Of a DNA stretch of 64,000 bases, positions 31,241-39,609 are shown in pieces. The DNA lies in the NCBI GenBank assembly GCA_977017575.1, contig CDRNVI010000014.1:62001-126000 (forward strand), given 5' to 3'. A program made the position numbers and the translations under genes. The notes below the pieces were generated by a model. That model was not told where the DNA came from. It did not search any database and saw only the letters and a list, made by a program, of their open reading frames with translations. The stretch comes from Paramoeba atlantica. Lineage: Eukaryota; Discosea. Position 1 is the stretch's first letter. The number at the start of each line of letters is the position of its first letter.

Positions 31241-33781
31241 TTATTCCTTGAACGCATCAAAATATCCCTCGCTCAGACTCACAGGAGACTCTTGCGAATC
31301 CTCTGTTTCGGCCTTTATAATATCTTCGTCACGACGAAGCATTTCAACTGTAGAAGGCGAGAGAAGGTTAAATTTTTCAACGGAAGAGGACGTATTAGAC
31401 TTTGATGAATCGCTGTGCATAGTGTCTTTCCCTGACTCTTGACTCACCTCTGCGGGTGTCGTGCTCTTTGGTGGAGTATAAGTTGCGTTCAATGCGTCTT
31501 CCAACAAGTCCTCCATAGAACCCTCCCGAGATCCTACATCAGGACCCGTCAAAACATCAGAAACGGAAGGAGCGTCACGCGCTTGTCCTTTTTCCTCCCA
31601 ACCACCTCCTGTGGCACTGCCCTCCCCACGTCGTTTTTTCCGTGGTGAGTTTAACGTTTCCTGCGCCTTTCTGTCCTTCGTTGCACTCGATGACTCACTC
31701 GTTGCACTATCGGATCCGGAACCGACTTCCCGAGGAAGCGGAGGCAATGCCCCCACCACCTCTGTGGCCCGAATCTCTTTCATTAACTTTTCCAGCGCCT
31801 CTGGACCGGCATTCGCCCGAAGACTCTCATACAACCCTGGGAGAGGGGAAAAAAGAGCGGACTGGACCATCGGCCAGAACGCGGCTAACTCCGGCCGTAC
31901 CGCCTTGAGCTGTGACAGCGGCATCAGCTGCTGTAGCCACGCCGTGAGTAGCAACTGCAGCCCGTTCCTTCCCCCCCCTCCCCCTCCTACCTCCACAAGA
32001 CATCTTGTGTGGAGATAATGCGTGAGCGCAAGTAATGAGGTCTCGGCCTCTCGTCGTAGCGCGGAGGCAAACTCCCGCAGAGTGAAGGCATCGGACTCCA
32101 CGGGGGTTTGAGTTAAAAAGAACTCCTGTAGCCGAGTGCAGATAAAAAATACGACCCGGCGGGTCTCAATATTGAATTGGAGTCCCGTAGTAAGAGCGCA
32201 GTGCTCTTGGAGCGTTGCCAGCGAGGGGGAGACCAGCGCACCCTCCAGCGCACGAAGAATATGGTAGACCAGAAAGGAGGTCCCGGTGGGGAGGCGGTCA
32301 TGGAGTCGGCCTTGGTCCTCCTCTGTGGGCTGTCGACGTAGTGTACGCAACACCAAATGGTGGAGTTGAGTCACTAAGAGGTCCCAGATCGTTTGCTCCC
32401 CGTTCGGGGGACCGAGAAACACCCGGGTGAGATCCGCGACACCCGGGAGCGCGTGTAACAACTCGGCGAAGAAATGTTGCGCACGCGCGGCATGGGGGTC
32501 GGGTTCCGAATGAGGTACGGACCCTTCGGCGGGGGACACATTAGTTAAAGTCCCGGACGCCGGCGGCGTCGCACGGCTCCCCGTAGTCGATGCTTCTTCC
32601 GTGGCTTCTTCTCCAACTGCAGTTCGAACCCCGGAGCTCTCAGCATTGTCGTCTCCTGAAGTTTCGTCCACGCGTTCTGCGGAGTCCGCTGAAGATTCTG
32701 TTGCTGCTGCCGGGCGGGCCGTACTGAGTAACGTCTGGATAATCTGTTGAATCGGTCCAGCCCACGCGGAGGACGCAGAGGACGGAGCAGAAGGGGGTCC
32801 ACGAGAGGTAAACCCACTCGCGACTCCACTACTCGCCGGCAACACATTCCGCACATTCGCCGTGCGAGTAGAACCGGTATTCGAGACTTGCTCTTCCCCA
32901 TTTTCATGGGTTTCCCCCGTTTCTTGCCCCGTCTCCTCTGACAGATTTTCATCCGACAACGAGGCTCCTTCGGACCTTCTCTCCGGGTTCTCCTCCCCCG
33001 CTTCTCCTCCTCTCCCCCCTCCCCTCCCCTCCCCGCTTCCCCCCATCTCGGGGTACCCCGTGGCTGGACGACTCCCGTTTGCGGCATTCACAAACGGGAC
33101 GTAGTTCAGCTGCCGTGCGAGCTGCTGCAGCCGCCTCGGCACCTCCGACAGCTCCTGCAGGTTCACGTGGAGGTGCAGCGCGACCCCTGTGACGGGCATA
33201 CGAGTAGGAGCAGGAGCCGTAGCCGTACTTGTGTGATTCGTACTATACATACTACTACTCGCACCGCTCCTACTACTCGTATTTCCCAACCCCGCAGGGG
33301 TACGACGACCCGTTGGCCATAGTCCGGTAGCCCCGACGTTACGTGCGGCCGCAGCCGTAGCCGTAGCAGCAGATGAGGAAGAAGCCATGGAGGGCGTAAG
33401 AAAATTGGACATGGGAATTTCCCCAATTAAAATGTGAGCTGTGGCTTCTGTGGGGTTGGGGGTATCGTTGGCATTCGGGGAGGGATCGGGGTTTGAGGGT
33501 TGAGGCGCGGGGCTTGGGGTGGGGGTCTCGTGGGAGGGGACAGGGCGTGAGACGAGGTGGAGGGTGTGACCATTGGTGAGGTGAAACTGGCTGAGGCGAA
33601 GATGGTCACGCATCACGCGACCCGCGGTGATGAGTCGTATTTGGTCCGGCGATAGCTCCGGGACGTGGTCACGTGAGATCTGGGCTTTGAGCTCTCGAAC
33701 AAAGGTATCTTGGGTGGTTTCAATGCCGAATTCGACGCCGTTCAGTCGTTTGACCTTCAACTTGAGCGTAGATGTGGACAT
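31241..33781 (-). CDS. ubiquitin-like domain protein, BAG6-like
   Basis: An intact 846-residue frame. Residues ~5-80 form a ubiquitin fold ('LKLKVKRLNGVEFGIETTQD', 'LITAGRVMRDHLRLSQF', 'GHTLHLVSRP'). A Pro/Ser/Thr-rich stretch follows, then a short helical segment (LHLHVNLQELSEVPRRLQQL) resembling the region after the UBL in BAG6. A long acidic/Ser linker leads to a helical domain at ~430-680 ('FFAELLHALPGVADLTRVFL', 'LQLLLTAWLQQLMPLSQL'). A 'KKRR' basic patch near 730 may be an NLS. BAG6 guides tail-anchored and misfolded proteins. The BAG domain itself is not evident, so another large UBL protein remains possible. Confidence 0.6.
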   Translation of the reverse strand: MSTSTLKLKVKRLNGVEFGIETTQDTFVRELKAQISRDHVPELSPDQIRLITAGRVMRDHLRLSQFHLTNGHTLHLVSRPVPSHETPTPSPAPQPSNPDPSPNANDTPNPTEATAHILIGEIPMSNFLTPSMASSSSAATATAAAARNVGATGLWPTGRRTPAGLGNTSSRSGASSSMYSTNHTSTATAPAPTRMPVTGVALHLHVNLQELSEVPRRLQQLARQLNYVPFVNAANGSRPATGYPEMGGSGEGRGGGRGGEAGEENPERRSEGASLSDENLSEETGQETGETHENGEEQVSNTGSTRTANVRNVLPASSGVASGFTSRGPPSAPSSASSAWAGPIQQIIQTLLSTARPAAATESSADSAERVDETSGDDNAESSGVRTAVGEEATEEASTTGSRATPPASGTLTNVSPAEGSVPHSEPDPHAARAQHFFAELLHALPGVADLTRVFLGPPNGEQTIWDLLVTQLHHLVLRTLRRQPTEEDQGRLHDRLPTGTSFLVYHILRALEGALVSPSLATLQEHCALTTGLQFNIETRRVVFFICTRLQEFFLTQTPVESDAFTLREFASALRREAETSLLALTHYLHTRCLVEVGGGGGGRNGLQLLLTAWLQQLMPLSQLKAVRPELAAFWPMVQSALFSPLPGLYESLRANAGPEALEKLMKEIRATEVVGALPPLPREVGSGSDSATSESSSATKDRKAQETLNSPRKKRRGEGSATGGGWEEKGQARDAPSVSDVLTGPDVGSREGSMEDLLEDALNATYTPPKSTTPAEVSQESGKDTMHSDSSKSNTSSSVEKFNLLSPSTVEMLRRDEDIIKAETEDSQESPVSLSEGYFDAFKE

Positions 33782-33978
33782 GATGGAATGAAGAAAACAA
33801 AATCCTCGATCACAAATATTGATAATGATAATTCGGGTAATATACAGTAAAAATGTACAGAAAATTTCCTTTTTTTCTTTTTGAAAAGGACATCGGATTT
33901 GATCAGATGGGGTTAAAAAAGGAGGGATGCAGAATATTTACAATATGAAGCAAATTTCTTTCTTTATCTCTTCACCCC

Positions 33979-34150
33979 AGTTAGCGCACGCCACGGCGGT
34001 GGCAATCCTGTACTTCCACCTGTACTACATGTATCTGGGCTTGCTCTTCTGGATGGTCACTCCCAGGGTCTGGCTCCCAGGCCATAAAAAATGGTTCAGC
34101 CAACCATTTTTGTCAGATGTGTGCGCCGACGAAATACAAGACCTGTAGGG
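33979..34150 (-). repeat. LINE 3' tail fragment
   Basis: The blocks 'cagttagcgcacgccacggc', 'atctgggc' and 'ttgtcagatgtgtg' match the 3' region of the LINE at 60.4-61.5 kb (minus orientation) and a shorter tail at 37.9 kb. Confidence 0.55.
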
Positions 34151-34170
34151 GGCGTGTATATTGTTGCCCA

Positions 34171-34761
34171 CTACTCTATTCGAATCCTCGTACCTCGCAC
34201 AAAGACGGTGGCCTGTTGGACGCAAGCTCTAGATAAAACACCCCGTAAATCCGAATTACCATTTAACTTAATTACTTCAATGGATGCAGGAATTAATGAA
34301 AAATCAACAGTTCCGTAAAATTGGTTATTCGATAAATCTAACACAACTAATGCACCAGGCAAACCAGATCCATCAAAGAGGCACTTGAATCTATTCTTTT
34401 CTAAATCCAAGTACACCATTCCTGGTGGCAACGCATCAAACGGTATATTGCCCGATAGATAGTTCCCTCGTTCAATAAAACCCATTCCGAGTTCTACTCT
34501 CCTTACTGTTGAAGGTAGACGATTCCAGTGCAATGCACCACGCAGACCTAAATCTTCCCAGCAAATCTCAATCACTTGCTTTAAGGTGTCACAGGAAATA
34601 CCATTCCAATCACATGCTCGGGTATCACGACTCCAGGAAGAATCCAAATTTTGAACGTCTGCAATGAATAAAGCGAGTTCATATTCTTGCGGCGGAAACG
34701 CGTGGATTGCACTGACCTTTCCTAAGTGTACGTGATGGGTATCAGCCATGAATGTACTCAC
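34171..34761 (-). CDS. LRR protein (family member 11)
   Basis: It encodes up to 196 residues. The cap: 'HAFPPQEYELALFIADVQN', 'SWSRDTRACDWNGISCDTL'. About four LRRs follow ('ALPPGMVYLDLEKNRF', 'GLPGALVVLDLSNNQFYGTV'), ending in 'VFVRGTRIRIE', equivalent to the C-terminal strand of members 9 and 10. An ATG at 34,749 (MADTHHVHLG) is a plausible start; an upstream exon cannot be excluded. It is one of the shortest intact members. Confidence 0.7.
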   Translation of the reverse strand: MSTFMADTHHVHLGKVSAIHAFPPQEYELALFIADVQNLDSSWSRDTRACDWNGISCDTLKQVIEICWEDLGLRGALHWNRLPSTVRRVELGMGFIERGNYLSGNIPFDALPPGMVYLDLEKNRFKCLFDGSGLPGALVVLDLSNNQFYGTVDFSLIPASIEVIKLNGNSDLRGVLSRACVQQATVFVRGTRIRIE

Positions 34762-35255
34762 AGAAAAGATTATAAATTTGTAAGATTTAAATCGATCACA
34801 AAATGAAGTCCGGCTGACTACATGATCTATGCATTTTTTATCTATGCACCTTTTTATTTTTTAAAAAGATCTATTAATTTTCAAATTAAAAAAAAAAAAA
34901 GATCGCTGCATGCTAACACACCTCTGCAGTATTTATGGAGAAAATATCTATTTTCACCAAAAAAACACATATGCAGCCTAATGTAAATGTAAAATACAGT
35001 CCAGGAATTGGTTTCTCCCCGGGCTACAGAGCACACCGCAAGAGCTTTTGATCTAATTCCTTCGGCATTCAGCAGATCTCGAAAAACTAGAGCGTTTCCC
35101 GCGCTTCGTTTGCCTATCACCCCCTCTGGGTCCTGGATGGGCATGGTCAAAGTTGGCAAATTAATAATAATAATAATTAAAGGGGGGTAGAAAGTGAAAA
35201 AAATGATTTCTTCCTCTTTTCATGCCCCCCTGTATGGCAAATGAAGTCACTCACT
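34762..35255. other. spacer with a dispersed repeat and (TAA)n run
   Basis: Bases 34,988-35,110 match 52,788-52,890 ('aatacagtccagg', 'gagagcttttgacctaattc'-type blocks). At 35,160 there is an aataataataataatt run. No gene seen. Confidence 0.45.
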
Positions 35256-36170
35256 TCACTCAAGGGATATTTTAGTGCCCAACCATAATCCTGCAAGATA
35301 GTCAAGCAGCGCTACGGGAAGCTTTGCCACTCTCACTTTTCCGCTCAGTAGTTTGTTGTCCTGCAAACGGAGATGTCCTATGCGAGGTGGGAGATTATGC
35401 AAATCTACGCTTCCTTCGAAGTTATTGTTATTTAAGTGAAGTGAATCAATATTTGCGGGAAGTTCAGTCAATGTCAAACGTCCTGAAAAGTCATTAAAGG
35501 AAAGTTTCAGTTCTGATAAATTAGGGGGCAAATTAACGAGACTTATACAACCTGTTAAAAAGTTGTGAGACAAATCGACCGCCACTATACTTTGAGGGAG
35601 AGATGTCAAAGCTAATGAGCCCTTAAGAGCATTGTTGTTGAGTCTTAACGTATGAAGGCGACTTCCGGTAGGAAGATTTTCTAAATTTACATTTCCCGAG
35701 ATGCCGCTGCTACGTGCGACAAATCTTACGACGGTCGCAGGGATATGTTCAAAGTCAAACGAGCCTTTTAGAGCTTTCCAAGCCCAGCGGATCTCTTCAA
35801 TGTTTCCACTCTCATCGCATTTAATTCCAGTCCACTCACAAGCAGGTGTCGCAGCGGTCCACTGTTCTGGTTTGGTAATTAGTCCGAGTACCAATTTTTC
35901 TAACGCATATTCTTGAGGCAATGTGATGCAACTGATTTTCCCCCTCCGCGTAACGCGTGACGCTGATGTTGGATTAGCCTTCGGAAGAGATGCTGCGGGT
36001 AATTCCTCGGCAGAAAATTCTTTCTGGTTACTTATTTTGCGTCTCTTTGACATCCGCGTTTCCGCATCCGACAATAGTCCGAATAAAATCATTGATAGTC
36101 CCAAAGTATTATGTAGGGGAACAATAGGGGATGTGCAATAGGTAAAGCAATGAAAAGTACTGTCATTCAA
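35256..36170 (-). CDS. LRR protein (family member 12)
   Basis: This has the longest N-terminus in the family. An in-frame 'MSKRRKISNQKEFSAEELPA' precedes the cap ('ITLPQEYALEKLVLGLIT', 'TAATPACEWTGIKCDESGN'). About eight LRRs follow ('NLPPNLSELKLSFNDFSGRL', 'ELPANIDSLHLNNNNFEGSV'). The basic KRRK start looks like a nuclear-localisation signal rather than a secretion signal, which matters for where this family acts. Several upstream ATGs are in frame (36,170; 36,095), so the true start is uncertain. Confidence 0.75.
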   Translation of the reverse strand: MNDSTFHCFTYCTSPIVPLHNTLGLSMILFGLLSDAETRMSKRRKISNQKEFSAEELPAASLPKANPTSASRVTRRGKISCITLPQEYALEKLVLGLITKPEQWTAATPACEWTGIKCDESGNIEEIRWAWKALKGSFDFEHIPATVVRFVARSSGISGNVNLENLPTGSRLHTLRLNNNALKGSLALTSLPQSIVAVDLSHNFLTGCISLVNLPPNLSELKLSFNDFSGRLTLTELPANIDSLHLNNNNFEGSVDLHNLPPRIGHLRLQDNKLLSGKVRVAKLPVALLDYLAGLWLGTKISLE

Positions 36171-36966
36171 TAAATAAGAAGTGGAATAAATTTGAATTGA
36201 TTTTTTTCACAAAAATGTTGTGATCTCCTTTCAAGGGTATTCCACTTGCACTAACTTACATAAAATTGATATGGAAGGAGATACAGGGGGTGGCACGAAA
36301 ATATGGGGGGGGGGGGTCAAAACCCCCTGTATGAAAGAACTGCGCTGAAAACGTGTGCATATCAATTTCACGTATGCTAACTGCACTCCTCTTGAAGCAA
36401 ATATTTCTCTAAAATCGTATAAAAGTGCAATGTTTGATGAATCTTAGGGGTGCAGGCAAAGTGGCACCGTTTTCTATAAAAATTTTCCATTTTGTTTTCA
36501 GTTTGTTAGCTCATTACATGCTATTTAGATACGTTTAGTTACACTTTTAACTTTTTAGGTTATTGCCACTTCATGGTTCGACGAGGAAGGAGTAGACTAC
36601 GAGAAGCAAAAGTAATTGACTACAGAAACAAATGTACGTTTCAAAAAAAGTTCATCCGCACTTTCGAGGTTTATTACAATGTCGTCCAGAACCTACGTGT
36701 GCGTGATCTTTTATTCAGAGAATGCCCTCTACTCAAGTGAGCCTTCTGCAGTGCTTCCGACAGTAAAAGGGAAGCACAAAATAGATATTATTTAAAATGA
36801 CGCTACAAAAAAGTCGCGTTTGCTTGCAGTACATAGTGAGAAAATAGTATCTTTGCTAAATAACGCAATATGGCCTTTTTTGAATTCACCTTAAATTTAA
36901 GTATACTTGAAAAATTTGAATTTCTCTCTTTTACGCATGTACTGATACTAATTTTGTCACGAACTT
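36171..36966. other. intergenic spacer with a G-run
   Basis: No gene supported. A run of G at ~36,303-36,316 and AT-rich flanks are all I see. It should contain the promoter of member 12. Confidence 0.45.
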
Positions 36967-37781
36967 TTAACTTTGTGATTCATGGTTCTTCTTTCGCTCT
37001 TCTGTTTTTACCACCTGGGTGCCATTGATATGAATCTGTTCCACTCGTACGGGAAGTTTGGACAAGTCAACTGCGCCGTTCAGTTCAGCATTGTTTTTCA
37101 AAGAAAGAACTCGAAGTCGGTCAGGAAGATTTTCAAACATCACCAAACCAGAAAAAAGATTGTTGTCGCATTCGAGGATTTGGAGGGATGAAGGTAAATG
37201 TTGTAATTCAAGAGGCCCAGTAAAAAAATTATTTGATAAACTGATGTGATTCAGATTTGACGGCAAACGGGTAAAGTCAATGCTTCCAGAAAAATTGTTG
37301 TTACGCAAGAAGAAATGTGTTAAACGTGGAGGCAATTGGGTCAAATCTACACTGCCCGTAAACTGATTGCCATGCAGAGTAAGCCATTCCAATGTATGTG
37401 GCATGCGAATAAAATCCAACGAACCTTTGAAAGCATTGTGGGATGCACGTAATTGAACAAGTTGGGAGGGCAGCACATTAAGGGTTACGTTTCCGGTAAG
37501 CTTGTTCCGCCAAATGCGGCAGTGATGTAGCGTAGGAGAGAGGTATTCCCATTGAAGCATTCCAGTAAGACCCTTATCACCCCAACAAATTCTTGTAACT
37601 TTTAGATGCTCATTGCAAATTACGCCCTCCCACTCACATGCAGGTGTCGATGTGTTCCAGGAAAGGTCCGTATTATCTACATCGGCAATGAAACGTGAAA
37701 GTTCGTATTCCTGTGGTAAATGGGAACCTCGTACCTTACCCGGAAGGGTTCGCTGTGTAATAATTGTATTCGAATCATCGG
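36967..37781 (-). CDS. LRR protein (family member 13)
   Basis: The exon begins after ccttgttcacgcag and encodes ~270 residues. The cap is the clearest of all: 'GKVRGSHLPQEYELSRFIAD', 'SWNTSTPACEWEGVICNEH'. About nine LRRs follow ('QLPPRLTHFFLRNNNFSGSI', 'RLPSNLNHISLSNNFFTGPL'), then a polar tail 'VVKTEERKKNHESQS'. The apparent leader (ILHFTVFLVHA) just upstream is translated polypyrimidine tract. The gene is intact from the acceptor to the stop. Confidence 0.8.
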
Positions 37782-37904
37782 CTGCGTGAACAAGGAAAAC
37801 CGTAAAGTGCAAAATCATGAGTGTTCTCTTGTAAAGCTATGTAGATATTCGGCTGTGAAGGAAATTTGAAGTGTAAAAAAGTTTGTCCTCTCCCACCCAG
37901 CCCA

Positions 37905-37965
37905 GTTAGCGCATGCCCCGGCGGTACCAGTCTTGTATCGCCGCCTTTACAATCTGGGCGTTCCG
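37905..37965 (-). repeat. LINE 3' tail fragment
   Basis: The segment 'cggcggtaccagtcttgta' to 'aatctgggcgttcc' matches 60,433-60,483 and the 34.0-kb tail. It lies ~120 bases upstream of LRR member 13's exon, i.e. within its presumed intron or promoter. Confidence 0.55.
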
Positions 37966-38394
37966 TATAAAAAGTACATATTGAGTTTTATAGGTAAACT
38001 AAGTTTAGATTAAATTTGACGATACCGATACAAGTCGAAGGATGGCAAACGGAAATAATTACGAGCAGTTGGCTCTAGAATCAGTGTTAAGCACTCGTAC
38101 TGTCACCGAATTAACGAAAAAAGGTGGAGCGCATTGCTGCCACTGTTCATGAAGTGCGCACTGCGGCCGCATAAGGTACTGTGTCAATCAATTCCAAAAG
38201 ATGAAACCTGTTTTTCGAAGCCGAAAAAAGAGGGAGGGGCAAAAACCGATCTGCCAGAGGGGTTCAACCTGAACAAAAGTCATCACAGAGACTATCCGTT
38301 CTCGGCAAACTGAACAGATCTTTATAAGCACACTCGTGGATCGATGTGGTCCCTTGGCTAATGACCCGCACCGAAAGAAAACCCAAAATAGAGA
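37966..38394. other. intergenic spacer
   Basis: No gene, repeat or RNA recognised between the LINE tail and the next host gene. Confidence 0.45.
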
Positions 38395-39114
38395 TTATTT
38401 AAAGTGACGTGACAAAAATGACTCGCTTTTTGTGCGCTCCCATTGTGCCAGCGGATTCAATGTTTTAGCAGCGGTGCGAATCGAAGTACTCGTAAGAGTG
38501 TCGGAATTATCGGATTCCGAGTCGACGTCCTCTTCTGAAATAATTTCCAAACCATCTTCCATCCAAAGAAGGTCTGTCTGTTCCCCTGACTCTATGGCAC
38601 GCATTGATGCCCCCTCTTTGTTTCTTGAAAAGGATGCTTCGGCATTGCGATTGACCAACTGCTTCGTCGAGCGAAGTTTCTCAAGCTCCCTTTCCAGTTC
38701 CTCTTCTGAGTCGACGTCCTCTGCAGAGTCTACGGACAAATTATTTTCATTCAATGATAGCGTTGTCTTCTCATTGCTCTTTTCATCAAGATGGAGTAGC
38801 TTCGTTCGTCTCGTGTTCGATTCTACGTTGCTTGTTTCCTCATGTGATGTATTTCCTTTTTGTGATCTTGAACTTTTATCCTCAATCCTTGCAACCTCCC
38901 GTTCTATTGCGAGAGCACGCGAACTTCCACAGGGAAGTATTCTAGAAAGTGAATCCGTGGCGAAGGACTCGGAAAACACATCGCTGGCTTTGCGTTTCTT
39001 CAGCTGCATCGCACGCTGGTTGAGGCTTCGAGAGCTTAGAATAGAACGCTCACGTAGAGCAATCGTGTCTGCGTCGTTTACCCCTAGACGTACCTGGGCG
39101 GGTATGTGTGGCAT
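38395..39114 (-). CDS. acidic protein, possibly CWC15-like splicing factor
   Basis: A 239-residue frame. The N-terminus reads 'MPHIPAQVRLG...LSSRSLNQRAMQLKKRK', the order seen in CWC15 (PA-x-GG... YSSRDLxxHTxLKxRK). The centre has a conserved-looking acidic segment 'DVDSEEELERELEKLRST', like the 'ELEKIKxER' helix of CWC15. The C-terminus has 'NPLAQW' and ends 'FLSRHFK', compared with 'NPLL' and 'KFMEKYIK'. The order is suggestive, but the invariant C-terminal RRWDDDVVFKN block is absent. If correct it belongs to the spliceosomal NineTeen-associated group. Otherwise it is a nuclear acidic protein of unknown role. Confidence 0.4.
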   Translation of the reverse strand: MPHIPAQVRLGVNDADTIALRERSILSSRSLNQRAMQLKKRKASDVFSESFATDSLSRILPCGSSRALAIEREVARIEDKSSRSQKGNTSHEETSNVESNTRRTKLLHLDEKSNEKTTLSLNENNLSVDSAEDVDSEEELERELEKLRSTKQLVNRNAEASFSRNKEGASMRAIESGEQTDLLWMEDGLEIISEEDVDSESDNSDTLTSTSIRTAAKTLNPLAQWERTKSESFLSRHFK

Positions 39115-39609
39115 GTGAATAGAATAAAGCCAAGAATTTCTTCAAAAAAATTAAGAAATATAAGAATAAGCAGACATCAACTTCTCATCCACTCGTCATA
39201 CCCGCAAGCGAGCGACAAGCACGTAGAAAATAAGCTGAATAAATGAAAGAATTGCAAACGAAAGAAAAACAACGCTGTGAAATTTCAGTTTTCCAATAAA
39301 ATTTAGCAAATGAATAGGAAAAAAAGAATATTTCGGTGAATAGAAAACGTTTCGAACGTTACCTAATGGCTTTCAATATGTATTCAATACAGGTTGCGTA
39401 TATAATTTATTCAAATAATATAATTGCTTCTATGTTTTTTTTCCGAAGCCTTAATCCATTCATGTCAATTCGAGGTATATTTGAAAAATAGCAAAAGCAA
39501 AAAATTCAAGATGAAGCACACTTTAACCGCTCAGCAACTGAGACAATAGCATTCACTGGTCAGGGTATTAAAATCATAGGACATCTATTGGATCAAAATT
39601 TGCATTTTT
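39115..39609. other. AT-rich intergenic spacer
   Basis: Nothing recognised. It separates the 5' end of the CWC15-like gene from the 3' end of TRAP1. Confidence 0.5.

Noticed and set aside
38432-39118. 228-residue plus-strand frame opposite the CWC15-like gene
   Set aside because: It is Ser-rich antisense of an acidic coding region and has no domain; the minus frame reads better.
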